A DNA stretch of 64,000 nucleotides from Symbiodinium natans (taxonomy: Eukaryota > Sar > Dinophyceae > Suessiales > Symbiodiniaceae). The stretch lies in contig CAJNDS010000902.1 in assembly GCA_905221605.1 (NCBI GenBank), positions 632,762 through 696,761 of the forward strand. The letters run 5' to 3'. Below the pieces are notes generated by a model. That model was not told the origin of the DNA. It saw only the letters and a program-made list of their open reading frames with translations, and ran no database searches. Below are positions 43,730 through 55,639 of the stretch, in pieces (positions within the stretch are counted from its first letter, which is position 1; each line of letters begins with the position of its first letter). Made by a program: the position numbers and the translations under genes.

Positions 43730-44000
43730 TTTAGGGGGTAACCAAGAACGGGGGACACCTTAAACCGTACACCCTTAATCCTAAACCTACTTGGCAATCT
43801 AGGCGTGAGTTTCCCGTAAGAAACCTGAAAAGAAGTATTTTCGGTCTTATGGAAGTTACATGGTCCATGAATCTGGTCCGTTACCTTCTGTGAAGGGGTT
43901 CTGAGGTATGGGCTTTTAGGTTCTTTTGGGCATTTTTTAGAAAGGCTATATTGAGCATACAAGGGCTTCCCAATCAAGGGCCACCAAAAAAGGGACCACG
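43730..44000. other. dispersed repeat related to 46386-46645
   Basis: Shares TTACATGGTCC.TGAATCTGG and GGTTCTGAGGTATGGGC with the segment 46386-46645 and weakly with 17505-17560. No inverted ends were defined. Confidence 0.5.
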
Positions 44001-44049
44001 CAACTACCCACAATAAAGGATTTTAGGGCTTTGGGTCAAGCACCCCACT

Positions 44050-44243
44050 GGTCGGCTTTGGCGTGACCCTAAACCCTAAGCCCTAAGCCCTAAACCCTAA
44101 GAACTAAGCCCTAAACCCTAAACCCTAAACCCCTAAACCTAAACCCTAAACCCTAAGCCCTAAACCCTAAGCCCTAAGCCCTAAACCCTAAACCCTAAAC
44201 CCTAAACCCTAAACCCTAAACCCTAAACCCTAAACCCTAAACC
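44050..44243 (-). repeat. CCCTAAA/CCCTAAG array
   Basis: About 27 C-strand heptamers mixing CCCTAAA and CCCTAAG. Confidence 0.95.
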
Positions 44244-44293
44244 TTACTTGGGGCGCTTAAGCTTGCTTCAAACCCTAACGCCCTCTCGCCAAG

Positions 44294-44376
44294 GTTGCGA
44301 GCCGCGCGGGAAAGCTGGACCTCTGCGTGCCCTGGTCGCAAGCCCCTGAACCACCTCAGCCCAAGAACCGTCTCAG
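44294..44376 (+). CDS. exon-like island (VASRAGKLDLCVPWSQAPEP)
   Basis: Follows CTCGCCAAG, ends CGTCTCAG before GGTGTAGAG; CCCTAAA array upstream, TTTAGGG array downstream. Product unknown. Confidence 0.45.
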
Positions 44377-44589
44377 GGTGTAGAGTTTAGGGTTCAGGGT
44401 TCAGGGGGGTTTAGGGTTTAGGGTTTAGGGTTTAGGGTTTAGGGTTTAGGGTTTAGGGTTTAGGGTTTAACACTCAACACTAAACCCTAAACTTTCCCAA
44501 ACCCTGCACGCGCGCCCGGCGCGGTCGAAGGAAGCCCCTCAACAATTCATGGGCTTCAGGCTTGGAGCGTTAGGAGGAGCGGGAGGGTG

Positions 44590-44690
44590 TTTTTAGGGCT
44601 TACAACTGTGCTTATAACCATATTAGGGCACTTAGGGGGCTTCCACGTGGGTTATAAGTACAGTTATAATTGGTTACAGTAAAAACGCTG
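44590..44690. mobile_element. MITE-like element with AACTGTGCTTATAACC ends
   Basis: ACAACTGTGCTTATAACC near the left and GGTTATAAGTACAGTTATAA near the right are inverted copies. A relative in opposite orientation is at 61265-61320. Confidence 0.55.
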
Positions 44691-44871
44691 TATAAGAAAA
44701 CGGTTTTCCGGCGACAGGGTACCCTAAGTTTCTTAGTTTCCATTACCCATGTACCCGGGGGTGTTTTAGCCTAGGATAGGCTTGGTTTCTAAACTAATTT
44801 CTTAAGGGAGTACGCTATACCACTAATTAGACCAAACCCATGTTCCAGGAATGGTGGTGGGAAGGGTTCCC

Positions 44872-45256
44872 GAATGTGACCCCCGCGCGTTTTGGGGTAG
44901 GGTCAGGCCAGAGGCGCGGGGGAGTCACGTTTTAGAGCTTTTCAGGGCTGAAAACCTCTAGAATGTGACTCCCACCGCGTTTTGGGGTAGGGTCAGGCCA
45001 GAGGCGCGGGGGAGTCACGTTCTAGAGCTTTTCAGGGCTGAAAACCTCTAGAATGTGACTCCCGTGCGTTTTGGGGTAGGGTCTGGCCGCAGGCGCGGGG
45101 GAGTCACGTTCTAGAGCTTTTCAGGGCTGAAAACCACTAGAATGTGACTCCCGCGCATTTTTGGGGTAGGGTTTGGCCGCAGTCTCGGGAGAGTCACGTT
45201 TTCGAGCTTTAAGGGCTGAAAACCTAGAATGTGACTCCCGCGCGTTTTTGGGGTAG
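44872..45256. repeat. ~89-bp tandem array of palindromic units
   Basis: Units start at 44872, 44961, 45051, 45140 and 45227. Each begins GAATGTGACTCCC(G)CGCG and contains the inverse CGCGGGGGAGTCACGTTCTAG, so each can fold on itself. The array is bracketed by a 21-bp direct repeat beginning AGGGTACCCTAAG at 44716-44736 and 45309-45329. Confidence 0.9.
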
Positions 45257-45589
45257 ACCCGGGGGGTGTTGCGGGCAGGATTTTTTGAGAAACTGATCCC
45301 AAAACACTAGGGTACCCTAAGTTTCTTAGCTAGAAGGCAACCGCAAATCGACCAATATTCCCGGGTCTAGGGGCTCAGTTTCTTAAACAGTGGTTTCTTA
45401 AACAGTGGTTTTACTGTAATACGTACCATGAACCTCCAAGTAACCCCTAAACCCCAACAAACAACTCGGCTTTTGACTTTCGAGGGCGTATGGGGTTCAG
45501 GCGTGCATCCGTGCCCGATGTTGAGTTTACGGCCCCGGCTTTAAGTTTGCTGATGTTTGTTTAGGGGTTTAGTTTAAGGTTTTAGGATG

Positions 45590-45741
45590 CCCTAAACCCT
45601 AAACACTACCCTAAACCCTAAACCCTAAACCCTAAACCCTAAACCCTAAACCCTAAACCCTAAACCCTAAACCCTAAACCCTAAACCCTAAACCCTAAAC
45701 CCTAAACCCTAAACCCTAAACCCTAAACCCTAAACCCTAAA
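45590..45741 (-). repeat. CCCTAAA array
   Basis: About 21 C-strand heptamers. Confidence 0.97.
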
Positions 45742-46639
45742 CACTACACCCCAGACCGTTTTGGCCTAGATGCAACCTACGGGATAAAGCGCTAAACCCC
45801 AACAAGCCGTCGCCTTGGACCCTGAAGCCCATACTGCTTTGAGGTTTAGGGTTTAGGGTTTAGGGTTTAGGGTTTAGGGTTTAGGGTTTAGGGTTTAGGG
45901 TTTAGGAGCTCTGTACGTAGTTCCATGAAGCCTGAACCTTCACCCTAACATTTTTTAGGGGCCACCGAGATGCCTAGTATATACATGAGCCCAGTTCACA
46001 AAGGAGGCTGCAGATTTCACCGCACCTTAAACTCCTAAGCCCTAAACCGGTTTAGGGTTTAGGGTTTAGGGTTTAGGGTTTAGGGTTTCGGGTTTAGGGT
46101 TTAGGGTTTAGGGTTAGGGATCCTAAGCCCTAAGGCTTCTTCTGGAACCCGAAAGCCAAACCCTAAACCCTAAACCCTGACCCCACTGTCCCAAACCACC
46201 TACAATTCGAAGCCTCAGAGCTCCTCCGACCCGTGGCCTTCTCAAAACCAGCCTAACCCTAATGGTTTAGGGTTTAGGGTTTAGGGTTTAGGGTTTAGGG
46301 CCTAGAACCTGAGCCCTAAGACCACAAGACCCGAACAACCCTAAAACCCCTAAACCCCCCAAAGCCTTAGCAGCTGGAAACCCTGAGGTCGGTAGCATGG
46401 GCCCTTAGTATGGTCTCTTACCCTTGTTTCTAGGGATCCGGAGTATGTGTCCTTCTTATGTATAGTGCATGTAAGGGTTCTTTCACCAACGAACGCAAAT
46501 CAAGGGCACATACTTGGGACCCCAGACTACACCACCCCTTTCGGGGAGTCACATGGTCCCTTCATCTGGGCCCTGAAACCGCAAGGCCCATACCTCAGAG
46601 CCCTTGAAAGAAGGCAAGGGACCATTTCAAGGGCCCCAT

Positions 46640-46764
46640 GTGCTAACCCTAAGCCCTAAGCCCTAAGCCCTAAGCCCTAAGCCCTAAGCCCTAAACCCTA
46701 AACCCTAAACCCTAAACCCTAAACCCTAAACCCTAAACCCTAAACCCTAAACCCTAAACCCTAC
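46640..46764 (-). repeat. CCCTAAG then CCCTAAA array
   Basis: Seven CCCTAAG units pass sharply into CCCTAAA units. Confidence 0.96.
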
Positions 46765-46800
46765 ATGAAGATCCTACTCAACAGCCCATGCTCCTCCTAG

Positions 46801-46864
46801 GAAGCCGGTGGTGCAAGCCTTCATCAACTCTGCCAGTTCCACTGCGGCGGCCCCCCGATCTCAG
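46801..46864 (+). CDS. exon-like island (KPVVQAFINSASSTAAAPRS)
   Basis: Pyrimidine-rich CATGCTCCTCCTAG acceptor; ends CGATCTCAG. Product unknown. Confidence 0.45.
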
Positions 46865-47769
46865 AGATTACCCGAAAACCCCTAAACCCTAAACCCTAAA
46901 CCCCAAACCCTAAACCCTAAACCCTTAACCCTTAACCCTAAACCCTAAACCCTAAACCCTAAACCCTAAACCCTAAACCCTAGACCTAAACCCGAAACCC
47001 TAAACCCTAGACAACACCCCCAAACCCTGAACCCTCCCGATGGTTTTTGTCGGTATTCACAGGGTCGCTGTGTTTTGTGTGCTTGGGAACTTCCGGGGGG
47101 GAATGCCATCAGACCACGAAGAGGGTTTGGGGTTCAGGGCTCGGGTTTAGGGTTTATGGTTTAGGGTTTGGGGTGTAGGGTTTAGGGTTTAGGGGTTTCG
47201 GGTACTCTCTGAGGCCAGGGGCTTAAGGTAGGTAGGTAGTCATAAAATACACACGCAGGCCAGTGGTTTAGGAGGTTTGCAGCAGGTGCAGAGCCAAGTT
47301 TCCCATGTCAACGCGCCCAAAAAGCCCGAAAAGTCGTTCCAGCAAGTGAACCCGCCTGCTCCGAAACCCTAAACCTTAAAGCCCTGAACCCTAAACCCCA
47401 AACCCTACCCCTCAACCCTAAACATCCCTCAACCCCCTAAACCCTAAACCCTAACACTCAGTCCCTGGGATCCCCAAGCCATCCCAGATCCTTCCTTGTC
47501 AGGGTTTAGGGTTTAGGGTTCAGGGTTTAGGGTTTAGGGTTTAGGGTTTCGGGTTTCGGGTTTCGGGTTTAGGGTAATCTTGTGGTAGGAGGGCACCCCT
47601 TGCAGGATCTGAAGACGGTCGTCGAGACGATGGATGGGGTCCTGGACGCTTTTTTGGCGGTTGGTGTGTGTTTGTTCGTTCGTTCGTTCGTTCGTGTGTC
47701 CGTGTGTGGGTCACTGTGTGCGTGTGTGTCTCGAACCTCGCCCCCCCAAGGCCTAAAACTCATCCTAGG

Positions 47770-47878
47770 TAGGATCAGGGGGACCCTTAAAAGGGGACCC
47801 TTCTGAACCCTCTTCTGGCTCTCTTAAGCAGGGACCTTATTCAGAGGGTCTATATCCCCAAGGGTCCCCCTTATCCTA
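47770..47878. mobile_element. MITE-like inverted-repeat element
   Basis: TAGGATCAGGGGGACCCTT (47770-47788) and AAGGGTCCCCCTTATCCTA (47860-47878) are 19-bp inverted repeats with one mismatch. Confidence 0.75.
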
Positions 47879-48505
47879 TCCCCCTATTGAAGCCTGCCAC
47901 CCTCTAAACTTTAGATCCCGAGGACTAAGCGCGAACCTTCGAACCCTAAACTCCCTGCGGCCTCGCAAGCCCTATTATCGGGTTTTGCAGGGTTTGAAGG
48001 GTTTGCAGTGTTTATGAGTTTTTGCAGGATTGCAGGGGGTTGTAGTGTTTACATGTAGGGATCATGGGGTTTGTAGGGTTTTGGCAGGGTTTCGTAGGGT
48101 ATTGTAGGGTTTTTATAGGGTTATAAAGAGGGCCTAAGGCTTAAGCCAAACCCTTGACTTCCGAGAACATGAGCATAGGAAAGGTACCCTGAAAGCCCTT
48201 AGCTCTACGAGGTTCATGGGCGGTTTTAGGAAGGTGGAGTTTAGGGTTTAGGGTTTAGGGGCTAGGACCTTACTTGGAGGTTCAAAGGCGCCCCAAAGAG
48301 GGTGATGACCCGCAACTGTTGTGGTTCCCTCTGCTTATCGCCACGACTATCAGTTTAGAGGCAAGTGGGTGTAGCCACAGCAAGTGAAAGCCACACATTC
48401 AACCTCGCGGGTTTTAGGTTGGATTAGCATACACTTCACCTAAACCCTCGAACCCTCAAACTCTCAAACCCTACACACCCGAAAGCCCTAAACCCTAAAC
48501 CCCAG

Positions 48506-48610
48506 CAAGGAAAGCACCATGGCCGCCGCCAACTACTTCTCGACGACGACCCGCACCACCACGATGCTCACCCTCGAGATCCTGGCACCCATGCCACCCG
48601 ACTTGTGTAG
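48506..48610 (+). CDS. exon-like island with ATG (MAAANYFSTTTRTTTMLTLE)
   Basis: After AAACCCCAG; ATG at 48519 in a CACCATGG context opens a 30-codon frame to GACTTGTGTAG. It could be a first coding exon. Product unknown. Confidence 0.45.
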   Translation, partial: QGKHHGRRQLLLDDDPHHHDAHPRDPGTHATRLV

Positions 48611-48879
48611 AACGGTTTTGGGGTCTAGGGTGTAGCCCTAAACCCTAAACCCTAAACCCTAAACCCTAAACCCTAAACCCGAGGTTTGGGTGCCTTAGGG
48701 TCTATATCGGGGTTCACATCGGTCTTCGTTGAAGCTTAGGGACGCCTCAACCAGAAGGCCTTGAATCACGAGCACCGGTTGGGGTGGTGCTGGAGGGAGT
48801 TTTTCCGAAAACCCGGGATTCCGTTGTGAAGATTCCGTTGCTTAGGAGGGGGTGTTCTATAACCTATGTTATATGGTAT

Positions 48880-49005
48880 GATATTGTATTCACATTAAGT
48901 TAGCATGTTCTATCAAATATATATATATATATATACATATATATAGATATGTATATGTCATATGTGTTCATATATGTATGTATGTATTATATATATATAC
49001 CTGCC
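48880..49005. repeat. AT-rich (TA)n/(TATG)n microsatellite
   Basis: ATATATATATATATATAC, TATGTATGTATG and related short repeats. Confidence 0.9.
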
Positions 49006-49306
49006 TACATATTTGGGAGGATGAAGAGTTTTCCACGGGTTTGAAGCGGCGATCGCTCCGTGCGCGATCTGCTTGGGCACAGGCCCTTATTGCCCCTTTT
49101 TTTGGGGTTTGCAGTTTAGGGTTGAGAATCAGGGTTTAGGGTTTAGGGCTACTAGGCCGAGGGTAGGCTCTTATTCCCTTTTGTGTGGGTTCGGGGGTTC
49201 CCTACCCTTGGATCACCCTAAACCCTAAACCCTAAACCCTAAACCCTAAACCCTAAACCCTAAACCCTAAACCCTAAACCCCTCCCTGAGCTCAGGCCCC
49301 TAACAG

Positions 49307-49380
49307 GGGCGTGGGCCGGTGGCCAGACGTTTCGGCTGGCGGCAAGGCTCGCCGAGGGCATCATCAACGAGGACACTGGG
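49307..49380 (+). CDS. exon-like island (GQTFRLAARLAEGIINEDTG)
   Basis: Follows CCCCTAACAG; ends ACTGGG directly before GTTTAGGGTTTAGGG, so the first telomere heptamer forms the donor. CCCTAAA array upstream. Product unknown. Confidence 0.5.
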
Positions 49381-49467
49381 GTTTAGGGTTTAGGGTTTAG
49401 GGTTGAGGGTTTAGGGTTTAGGGTTTAGGGTTTAGGGTTTAGGGTTTAGGGTTTAGGGTTTAGGGTT
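49380..49467 (+). repeat. TTTAGGG array
   Basis: Twelve G-strand heptamers starting exactly at the edge of the coding island. Confidence 0.96.
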
Positions 49468-51201
49468 CAGGGCTTTCTCTGAGAGGCGGGGGCTTTAAAA
49501 CATGTTTTGAGTTTTGGGCTTTTGCGGCCTACTGTTAATTTTGTAACCCTTGATATACGCCCTCAGCATCATGCGCCAGGTTCCCGAACTCCGCCTCAAT
49601 TTTGGGATGGGCTTGAAGCGGCCTAGGGTTTATAGGGTTTAGGTTCAGGGTTTACTTGGTACCTGCTGACTTAGAAACAAGGGTAAGTAGGGCAAGTAAG
49701 TTGGGCCATGGGGATGATTTATAGGGTTTCTAGGGATACGGAGTAGACTTATAGGGTTTGGGTTCCGGGTTTTAGGGTTGAGGGTTTAGGGTTAGGGCTT
49801 AGGGTTAAACCCTAAACCCTAAAGGCATCGGGCCCCGGACCCTGTCCCAGAGGACCAGGTAACCCTAAACCCTAAACCCTAAACCCTAAACCCTAAACCC
49901 TAAACCCGAAGTAGGCATCGGATCCAGGACCAGGTGATCCTGCCGGGCTATCGGCTCAGCCACGCGATCTTCGCCCCTTGGGCTATAGGGCTTGGGGGAA
50001 GGTGTGCCTTGGGGAACTAAGGAACCTGAAAAGGGTTTAGGGTTTAGGATTTAGGGTTTAGGGTTACGGCTTTAGGGTTTAGGGTTTAGGGTCAGATACC
50101 TTGATAGGGATTATAGTAGTTGAGGTGTATGACCCCAATTCTAGGGTTCATGTGGTACCCAAGGTAGAAGGTTTTGAAGGCTCTTGCAAGGTTGAAGGTT
50201 TAGAAGGCTTTTCACAAGTTTTTGGTTGTTACACGGTTTTTTATAACGCTTGGAAGGTTTAAGGTTTAGAAGGTGAGCTTGGAAAGCTGAAAAGGTTTTT
50301 GGTGTAGAAGGTTGTTTAGGGTTTAGGGTTTAGGGTGTAGGGTTTAGGGTTTAGGGTTTAGGGCTTAGGGTTTAGGGTTTAGATGGGTTTGCAACGTTTA
50401 GAGGAGCTCAAGGAGTTTCTTTGCAAGCCCAGAGTCGCCCCAAACCCCAAACCCCAAACCCCAAACCCTAAACCCTAAACCCTAAACCCTAAACCCTAAA
50501 CCCTAAACCGGGAAGTGCGGGGCTGTGGGCTTTGGGCTTAGGCTTCGGTGGGCGTGTGCTCATCGCCCTAAACCCTAAACCCTAAACCCTAAACCCTCCA
50601 AGGATGATTCTTGCGACCCCAGCGTCGGCTCCGACGTGGTGGTGTCGGCTGTTTCGGCGAAGGACTTGAGTAGGGTTCAGGGTTTAGGGCTTCATAGCCC
50701 TAAGCACTAAAACCCTTAAACCCTAACCCCGCAGACCCAACAGAACCTTTGATACTGGTGCACGTTCCCGAATGCCGGTCGGCTAGCGGCAAAAAAAGGC
50801 AGTCGAAGACAGTTCGGGCCCCGAGGGCTTAGGGTATAGGGTATCGGGTTTAGGGTTTAGGGTTTAGGGTTTAGGGTTTAGGGTTCAGGGTTCAGGGTTT
50901 TAGATTTAGGGTTTATGGTTTAGGATTCACGGTTCAGGGTTCATGGTTTAGGGGGTGGTGGGTAGTTGAGACACTACCTGAACTACTTCGGCCCGAAGCC
51001 TGTAGCCAATCATATCTTTTAGGGTTTAGGGTTTAGGGTTTAGGGTTTAGGGTTTAGGGTTTAGGGTTTAGGGTTTATCAATGTATAGCACGGCACAACT
51101 TGTTCTCCCGCCAAACCCTCCACCCAAAACCCAAACCCCAAACCCCAAACCCCAAACCCTAAACCCTAAACCCTAAGCCCTGATGTAGACCCTCCTTACA
51201 G

Positions 51202-51253
51202 CAGGACACGTACGTGGCTATTGCGGGCATGGGCTGTGCCACGGCCTGTTGAG
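51202..51253 (+). CDS. exon-like island (QDTYVAIAGMGCATAC)
   Basis: CCTCCTTACAG acceptor; ends TTGAG before GTTTAGGG. The best frame meets TGA just before the donor. A short direct repeat (GGCCTG) is shared with the next island, so the true junction may lie upstream of the stop. Confidence 0.4.
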
Positions 51254-51301
51254 GTTTAGGGGGTCCTTAAACCACAAACCCAGTAGAGCTTGTGCTGTTA
51301 G

Positions 51302-51348
51302 CGTGGCCTGCGACGCGCAGGAGTGCGCCGATCATGAGTACGTAGCAG
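51302..51348 (+). CDS. exon-like island (VACDAQECADHEYVA)
   Basis: GTGCTGTTAG acceptor and GTAGCAG before GTTTAGG donor; only 48 bp after the previous island, forming a plausible two-exon pair with a very short intron. Confidence 0.45.
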
Positions 51349-53219
51349 GTTTAGGATTTGGGGTACTCCACTTACCATGACAGTCGGGTGTGTTTGTATT
51401 TCATACCGGGTGCCCAATAGTGCCTTTCTTCCGTTTCTCCAGGTTAGGACACCCTACAACAAAGCAATTTCTTGTCTTGTTCCCGGGCAAGCTCCTTTGG
51501 GACTTTATGGATTTCCACTCTTTCTGTAGGACACCCGAAAAACCCCAAACCCTAAGCCCTAAACAATCTATTTTTCATTGGTCTAGGTTCCCTTGCTCAC
51601 CCCACGAAGCAAGGCAGGGAAACGACCCTTAAGTTGCCCAGGTGAACGGAGAACCGAGGGCTTTTTGAAGGTTTCACGGCTTGGCCAACAAAGGGCTTAG
51701 GATTTGGGATATTTGTTTAGGGGTTTAGGAAGTTATAGGTTGCTATGCTGCGCTAAACCCGAGACCCGAGACCCTAGAATGGACAAGTCGTCGAAAGGTG
51801 GGGACTTCATGCCCCGGGTTTTCAGGGTTCAGGGTTTAGGGGTTTAGGGTTGAGGGTTTAGGGTTTTGGGTTTTCGGGTTAGGATTGGTGTTTGCTGTGC
51901 ATGCATGTGAACCTAGACGCCCAGGCACCCAAGACCCCTCGAACCCTAAACCCTAAACCTTAAACCCTAGATATATAGACCCTAAATCCTAAACCCTAAA
52001 CCCTAAACCCTAAACCCTAAACGCGAGCCACGTCGAGGTGATACCGTGTGCCGCCAAGTCTCCTCCTTGGCCGTCTCCATGAAGCCCCTTAGACAATGTT
52101 TTGGGTTTGGGGTTCAGGGTTTGGGGTTGAGGGTTTAGGTTTTAGAACCCTTAATTAAAACTTGAACTCTAATCTGCAAATCCCTGAGGTCGTTAACCCG
52201 AACCTAACCCTAAACCCTAAACCCCCTAAACCCCCTAAACCCCCTAAACCCTAAACCCTGAACCCTGAACCCTGAACCCTGAACCCTGAACCCTGAACCC
52301 GAAACCCCGCTGAACCCCAAAACCCTGAAGCCGAGGCTCTGAGCCTCGGATGAGGGCACCGGGTTGGTGGGTTGGATAGGGTCTCGGGTTTAGGGTTTAG
52401 GGTGTCGGGTTTAGGGTTTAGGGTCTAGGGTTGGGTCTTAGGGTTTTAAAGGGGTTTTTAGGAGGTTTTTGGGGGTGTTTAGGGGTTCTTAGGGGTTCTT
52501 CGGTTTTCAGGGGGTTTAGGGTTTAACTAGGGTATATGTGGAGGAGGCGGGTTCAGGGGTTAGGGAGGAGGGGGGTTTAGTGCTTAGGACTTAGGGTGAG
52601 AAGCCATGCCATCACGGTCGCAACTTGTACAAAAGGCCACTTCGAGATTACATGGCTTAGGGTTTAGGGTCTAGGGTTTAGGGTTTAGGGTTTAGGGTTT
52701 AGGGTTTAGGGTTTAGGGTTTAGGGAGCTAAGACTGACACCTCCATCATGACCAGCTAGTATGTCCCATGAACGAGCAAGAAAGAAGGGGTGCCAGGGCT
52801 GAGGAGTTAGCATCCAGACGCCCCCAACGCTAAACCCTGAACCCTGAACCCTGAACCCTAAACCCTAAACCCTAAACCCTAAACATGTGGATCCTTTGCC
52901 TATGCTTGAAGGTTTGGGGTGTAGGTTTAGAGTTCTTATGGTTTTCGGGCCTTACTACTTGCGTCTTTTTGACAACTTGAGGCTACCTCTCTGGCAAAAT
53001 CCCAACTACATCTAGCTAGCAACCCTAAGCCCTAAACCGTAAACCTCCCATGAACTTGCAACTGTGTGGTAAGGCTACCCTTCTTGAGCTACGAGTGCGC
53101 GAGCGCGGACTTCACAGACACGGGGGCATACCCGGCCACACGGCCGAAGGGTCAAGACTTGGACGGTTTTTCGGGATTAGGAACCTTAAACCCTAAACCG
53201 TAAACCCGAAACCCTAGAC

Positions 53220-53320
53220 CCTAAACCCTGAACCCTAAACCCTAAACCCTAAACCCTAAAACCTAAACCCTAAACCCTAAACCCTAAACCCTAAACCCTA
53301 AACCCTAAACCCTAAACCCT
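53220..53320 (-). repeat. CCCTAAA array
   Basis: About fourteen C-strand heptamers. Confidence 0.95.
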
Positions 53321-53519
53321 GACAGATTGGTGTTTCTGTTGCGCGTAGGTTTGGGCGAGCAAGAGACGCCTCGGGACCCTCCCCGAAATGTCTGAAGCCC
53401 CCTTCCGAAACCTCGTCTAAGAAAGAGACCCTAAACCCTAGACCCTAAACCCTAAACCTTAAACCCTAAACCCTAAACCCTAAACCCTGATATTAAACAC
53501 CCCCGGTATAGTTATATTA

Positions 53520-53630
53520 TGGCACCGTAGTGCCTTGTTGCCCTTTTTTGGGGGGTTTAGGTTCCCTTACAAGCCCCTTTAAGCAAAAAAGGGCACCCTA
53601 TTTAGTCTTTTGTTGCCGGGCAGCCTACCC
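53520..53630. mobile_element. MITE-like element, family 1 (diverged)
   Basis: GGTTTAGGTTCCCTTAC..AGCCCCTTTAAGC, AAAAAAGGGCACCC and GCCGGGCAGCCTA match family 1; the left end is diverged. A family 2 right half follows at 53680-53745. Confidence 0.6.
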
Positions 53631-54583
53631 AAAGTTTTGGGGGTTTGGTGTTTTGGGATTTGGGTGCAGTATAAAAGTAACCAACTCAAAATAGGGCACC
53701 CGTATCAGAATATGGCTACTGGGCCACCAAGGGTAGGGCTTCTTTCAGCAGTTCACGCATGATTGTAAGTACGTACAAGAGTAGCTGCCAGACGATCCAA
53801 CTGGTTGGAGTTCCGGGCGCCCTCAACTCGCAACCCGAAACTCCAAGGTTTGGTTCGGGCCTCGGGCTTAGGGTATTCTAGCCCGCCCTGCAGCTCCCAT
53901 ACCAAGCTGTGATGCGGATTTCGGGTTCAGGATGTAGGATTTGGGGGTTTAGGGTTCAGGGTTTGAGGTGAAGTTCTGGAACCCGCATGCAGAAGCCCCT
54001 TCAAAAAACACAAGGATGAATCTCCGAAGCTGGGCATTTTTGTTCAGGAGCTTAAGGTTTAAGCTGTCAGAGTCGTGATAAGGAGATTAAGCTATTCACA
54101 TGCAACCCCATTCGGTAAAAACCGTTTGAGTTCAGGAACCCAATAAAGAAAGATTGCGAGAAGGATGATTCGGTTAGGCCCCCCTGTCCACCACAATAAA
54201 GAGCAAAAGATCCGAGCCCTAAACATTCAACCCTAAACCCTAAATCCGAAACCCTAAACCCTAAACCCTAAACCCTAAACCCTCAATTCGGGGTGCAGGC
54301 GGGTTTAGGGTGTTCAGGTTTCAACCCCAAAGGCTGAGCCTTAAAGCCCTCATGCAAGCCCCAGCCCTTGAATCCTTCTAAGCTTCAACGCTGGACTAGG
54401 GGTTTGGGGTTTAGGGTTTAGGGTTTAGGGTTTAGGATTTAGGGTTCAGGGTTAAACCCTAAACCCTAAACCCTGAACAGGGATTAGGGCTTAGGGTTCA
54501 GGGCCAGCCCCGAGAGCAGGCCCTCGCGCGGATGGGCACGGTGACGACACCTGTGCTCAAGGCTCCTGCGGGTCTGAAACCCC

Positions 54584-54664
54584 TAAACCCCAAACCCCAA
54601 ACCCCAAACCCCAAACCCCAAGCCCCAAACCCCAAACCCCAAACCCCAAACCCCAAACCCCAAA
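54584..54664 (-). repeat. CCCCAAA array
   Basis: Eleven homogeneous CCCCAAA units, then CCCTAAA and CCCTGAA units. Confidence 0.95.
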
Positions 54665-55507
54665 CCCTAAACCCTAAACTCTAAACCCTGAACCCTGAAT
54701 CCTGAACCCTGAACCCTGACCCTCAAGTCTGACTCCTAATATTTACAGGGTTGTTAAGGGAGGGGGCTTCAGGGGACCCGGTCCCTTGATACTCCCCACT
54801 AGTCTTGAAGGGTTCCTCAGCTTTTTGTAAGGTTGGATCCCTACAAGCAAGGGTAAGGGGCCGTACTATTAAGGTTTAGGGTTTAGCCCATGGTTCCAGC
54901 CTTAGATGTACGGGTGATTCTCTGTGTTTTTGGGGCACCTTCCTTGGCAACATCTCAGAAGGCTCCACGTAGAGCTAGCTCTAGAACATTTCCACCCAAC
55001 TTAGTACCCCCTGTATAGGGCTTCATAACATCACAAGCTTCAAAAACCCGAAACCCAAAACCCCTTCAAAAAGCCGAAGCCCCAAGCCCTCGGCCCCTAA
55101 ACCTGCATCCAGAATCCCGCTGACCCCCTAAACCCTGAGCCCAAAACCCTGATTCCTACGGCCCCAAGACTTTGAAAACCCAAAATTCCTAAAGCCTCCA
55201 AAACAGAAACCCCAAATCCTAAAGCCGTAGACCGCCTGAACCTCAAATCCTAAACCCCAGACTCCAGACCCTAGCTAGACACTAGGGGCTTGAAAGTGAC
55301 TAACTCAACCCCTCTCAGCTCTAGACCCTAAACCCTAAACCGAAACCCTAAACCCTAAACCCTAAACTGAAGCGAGCTGCGGGCGCTGCGATGAGCAGCA
55401 GCGAGCGCTCCGTTGCCTGCACCGGCTCGGTGCCGGCGCACGCGACAGGCGTGCTGGAGCATAAGAGAAATATATGACCCTAAACCTTGGGCTTGCGTCG
55501 CGACCAT

Positions 55508-55615
55508 CCTTTAGGATTTAGGATTTTGGATTTTGGATTTTGGATTTTGGATTTAGGATTTAGGATTTAGGATTTAGGATTTGGGTTTAGGGTTTAGGAT
55601 GTAGGATTTAGGATT
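55508..55615 (+). repeat. GGATTTT/GGATTTA variant array
   Basis: A run of TTTTGGA units passes into TTTAGGA units: a telomere-derived heptamer with a shifted consensus. Confidence 0.9.
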
Positions 55616-55639
55616 TAGGGTTCGGGGCACTCTGGAGGT

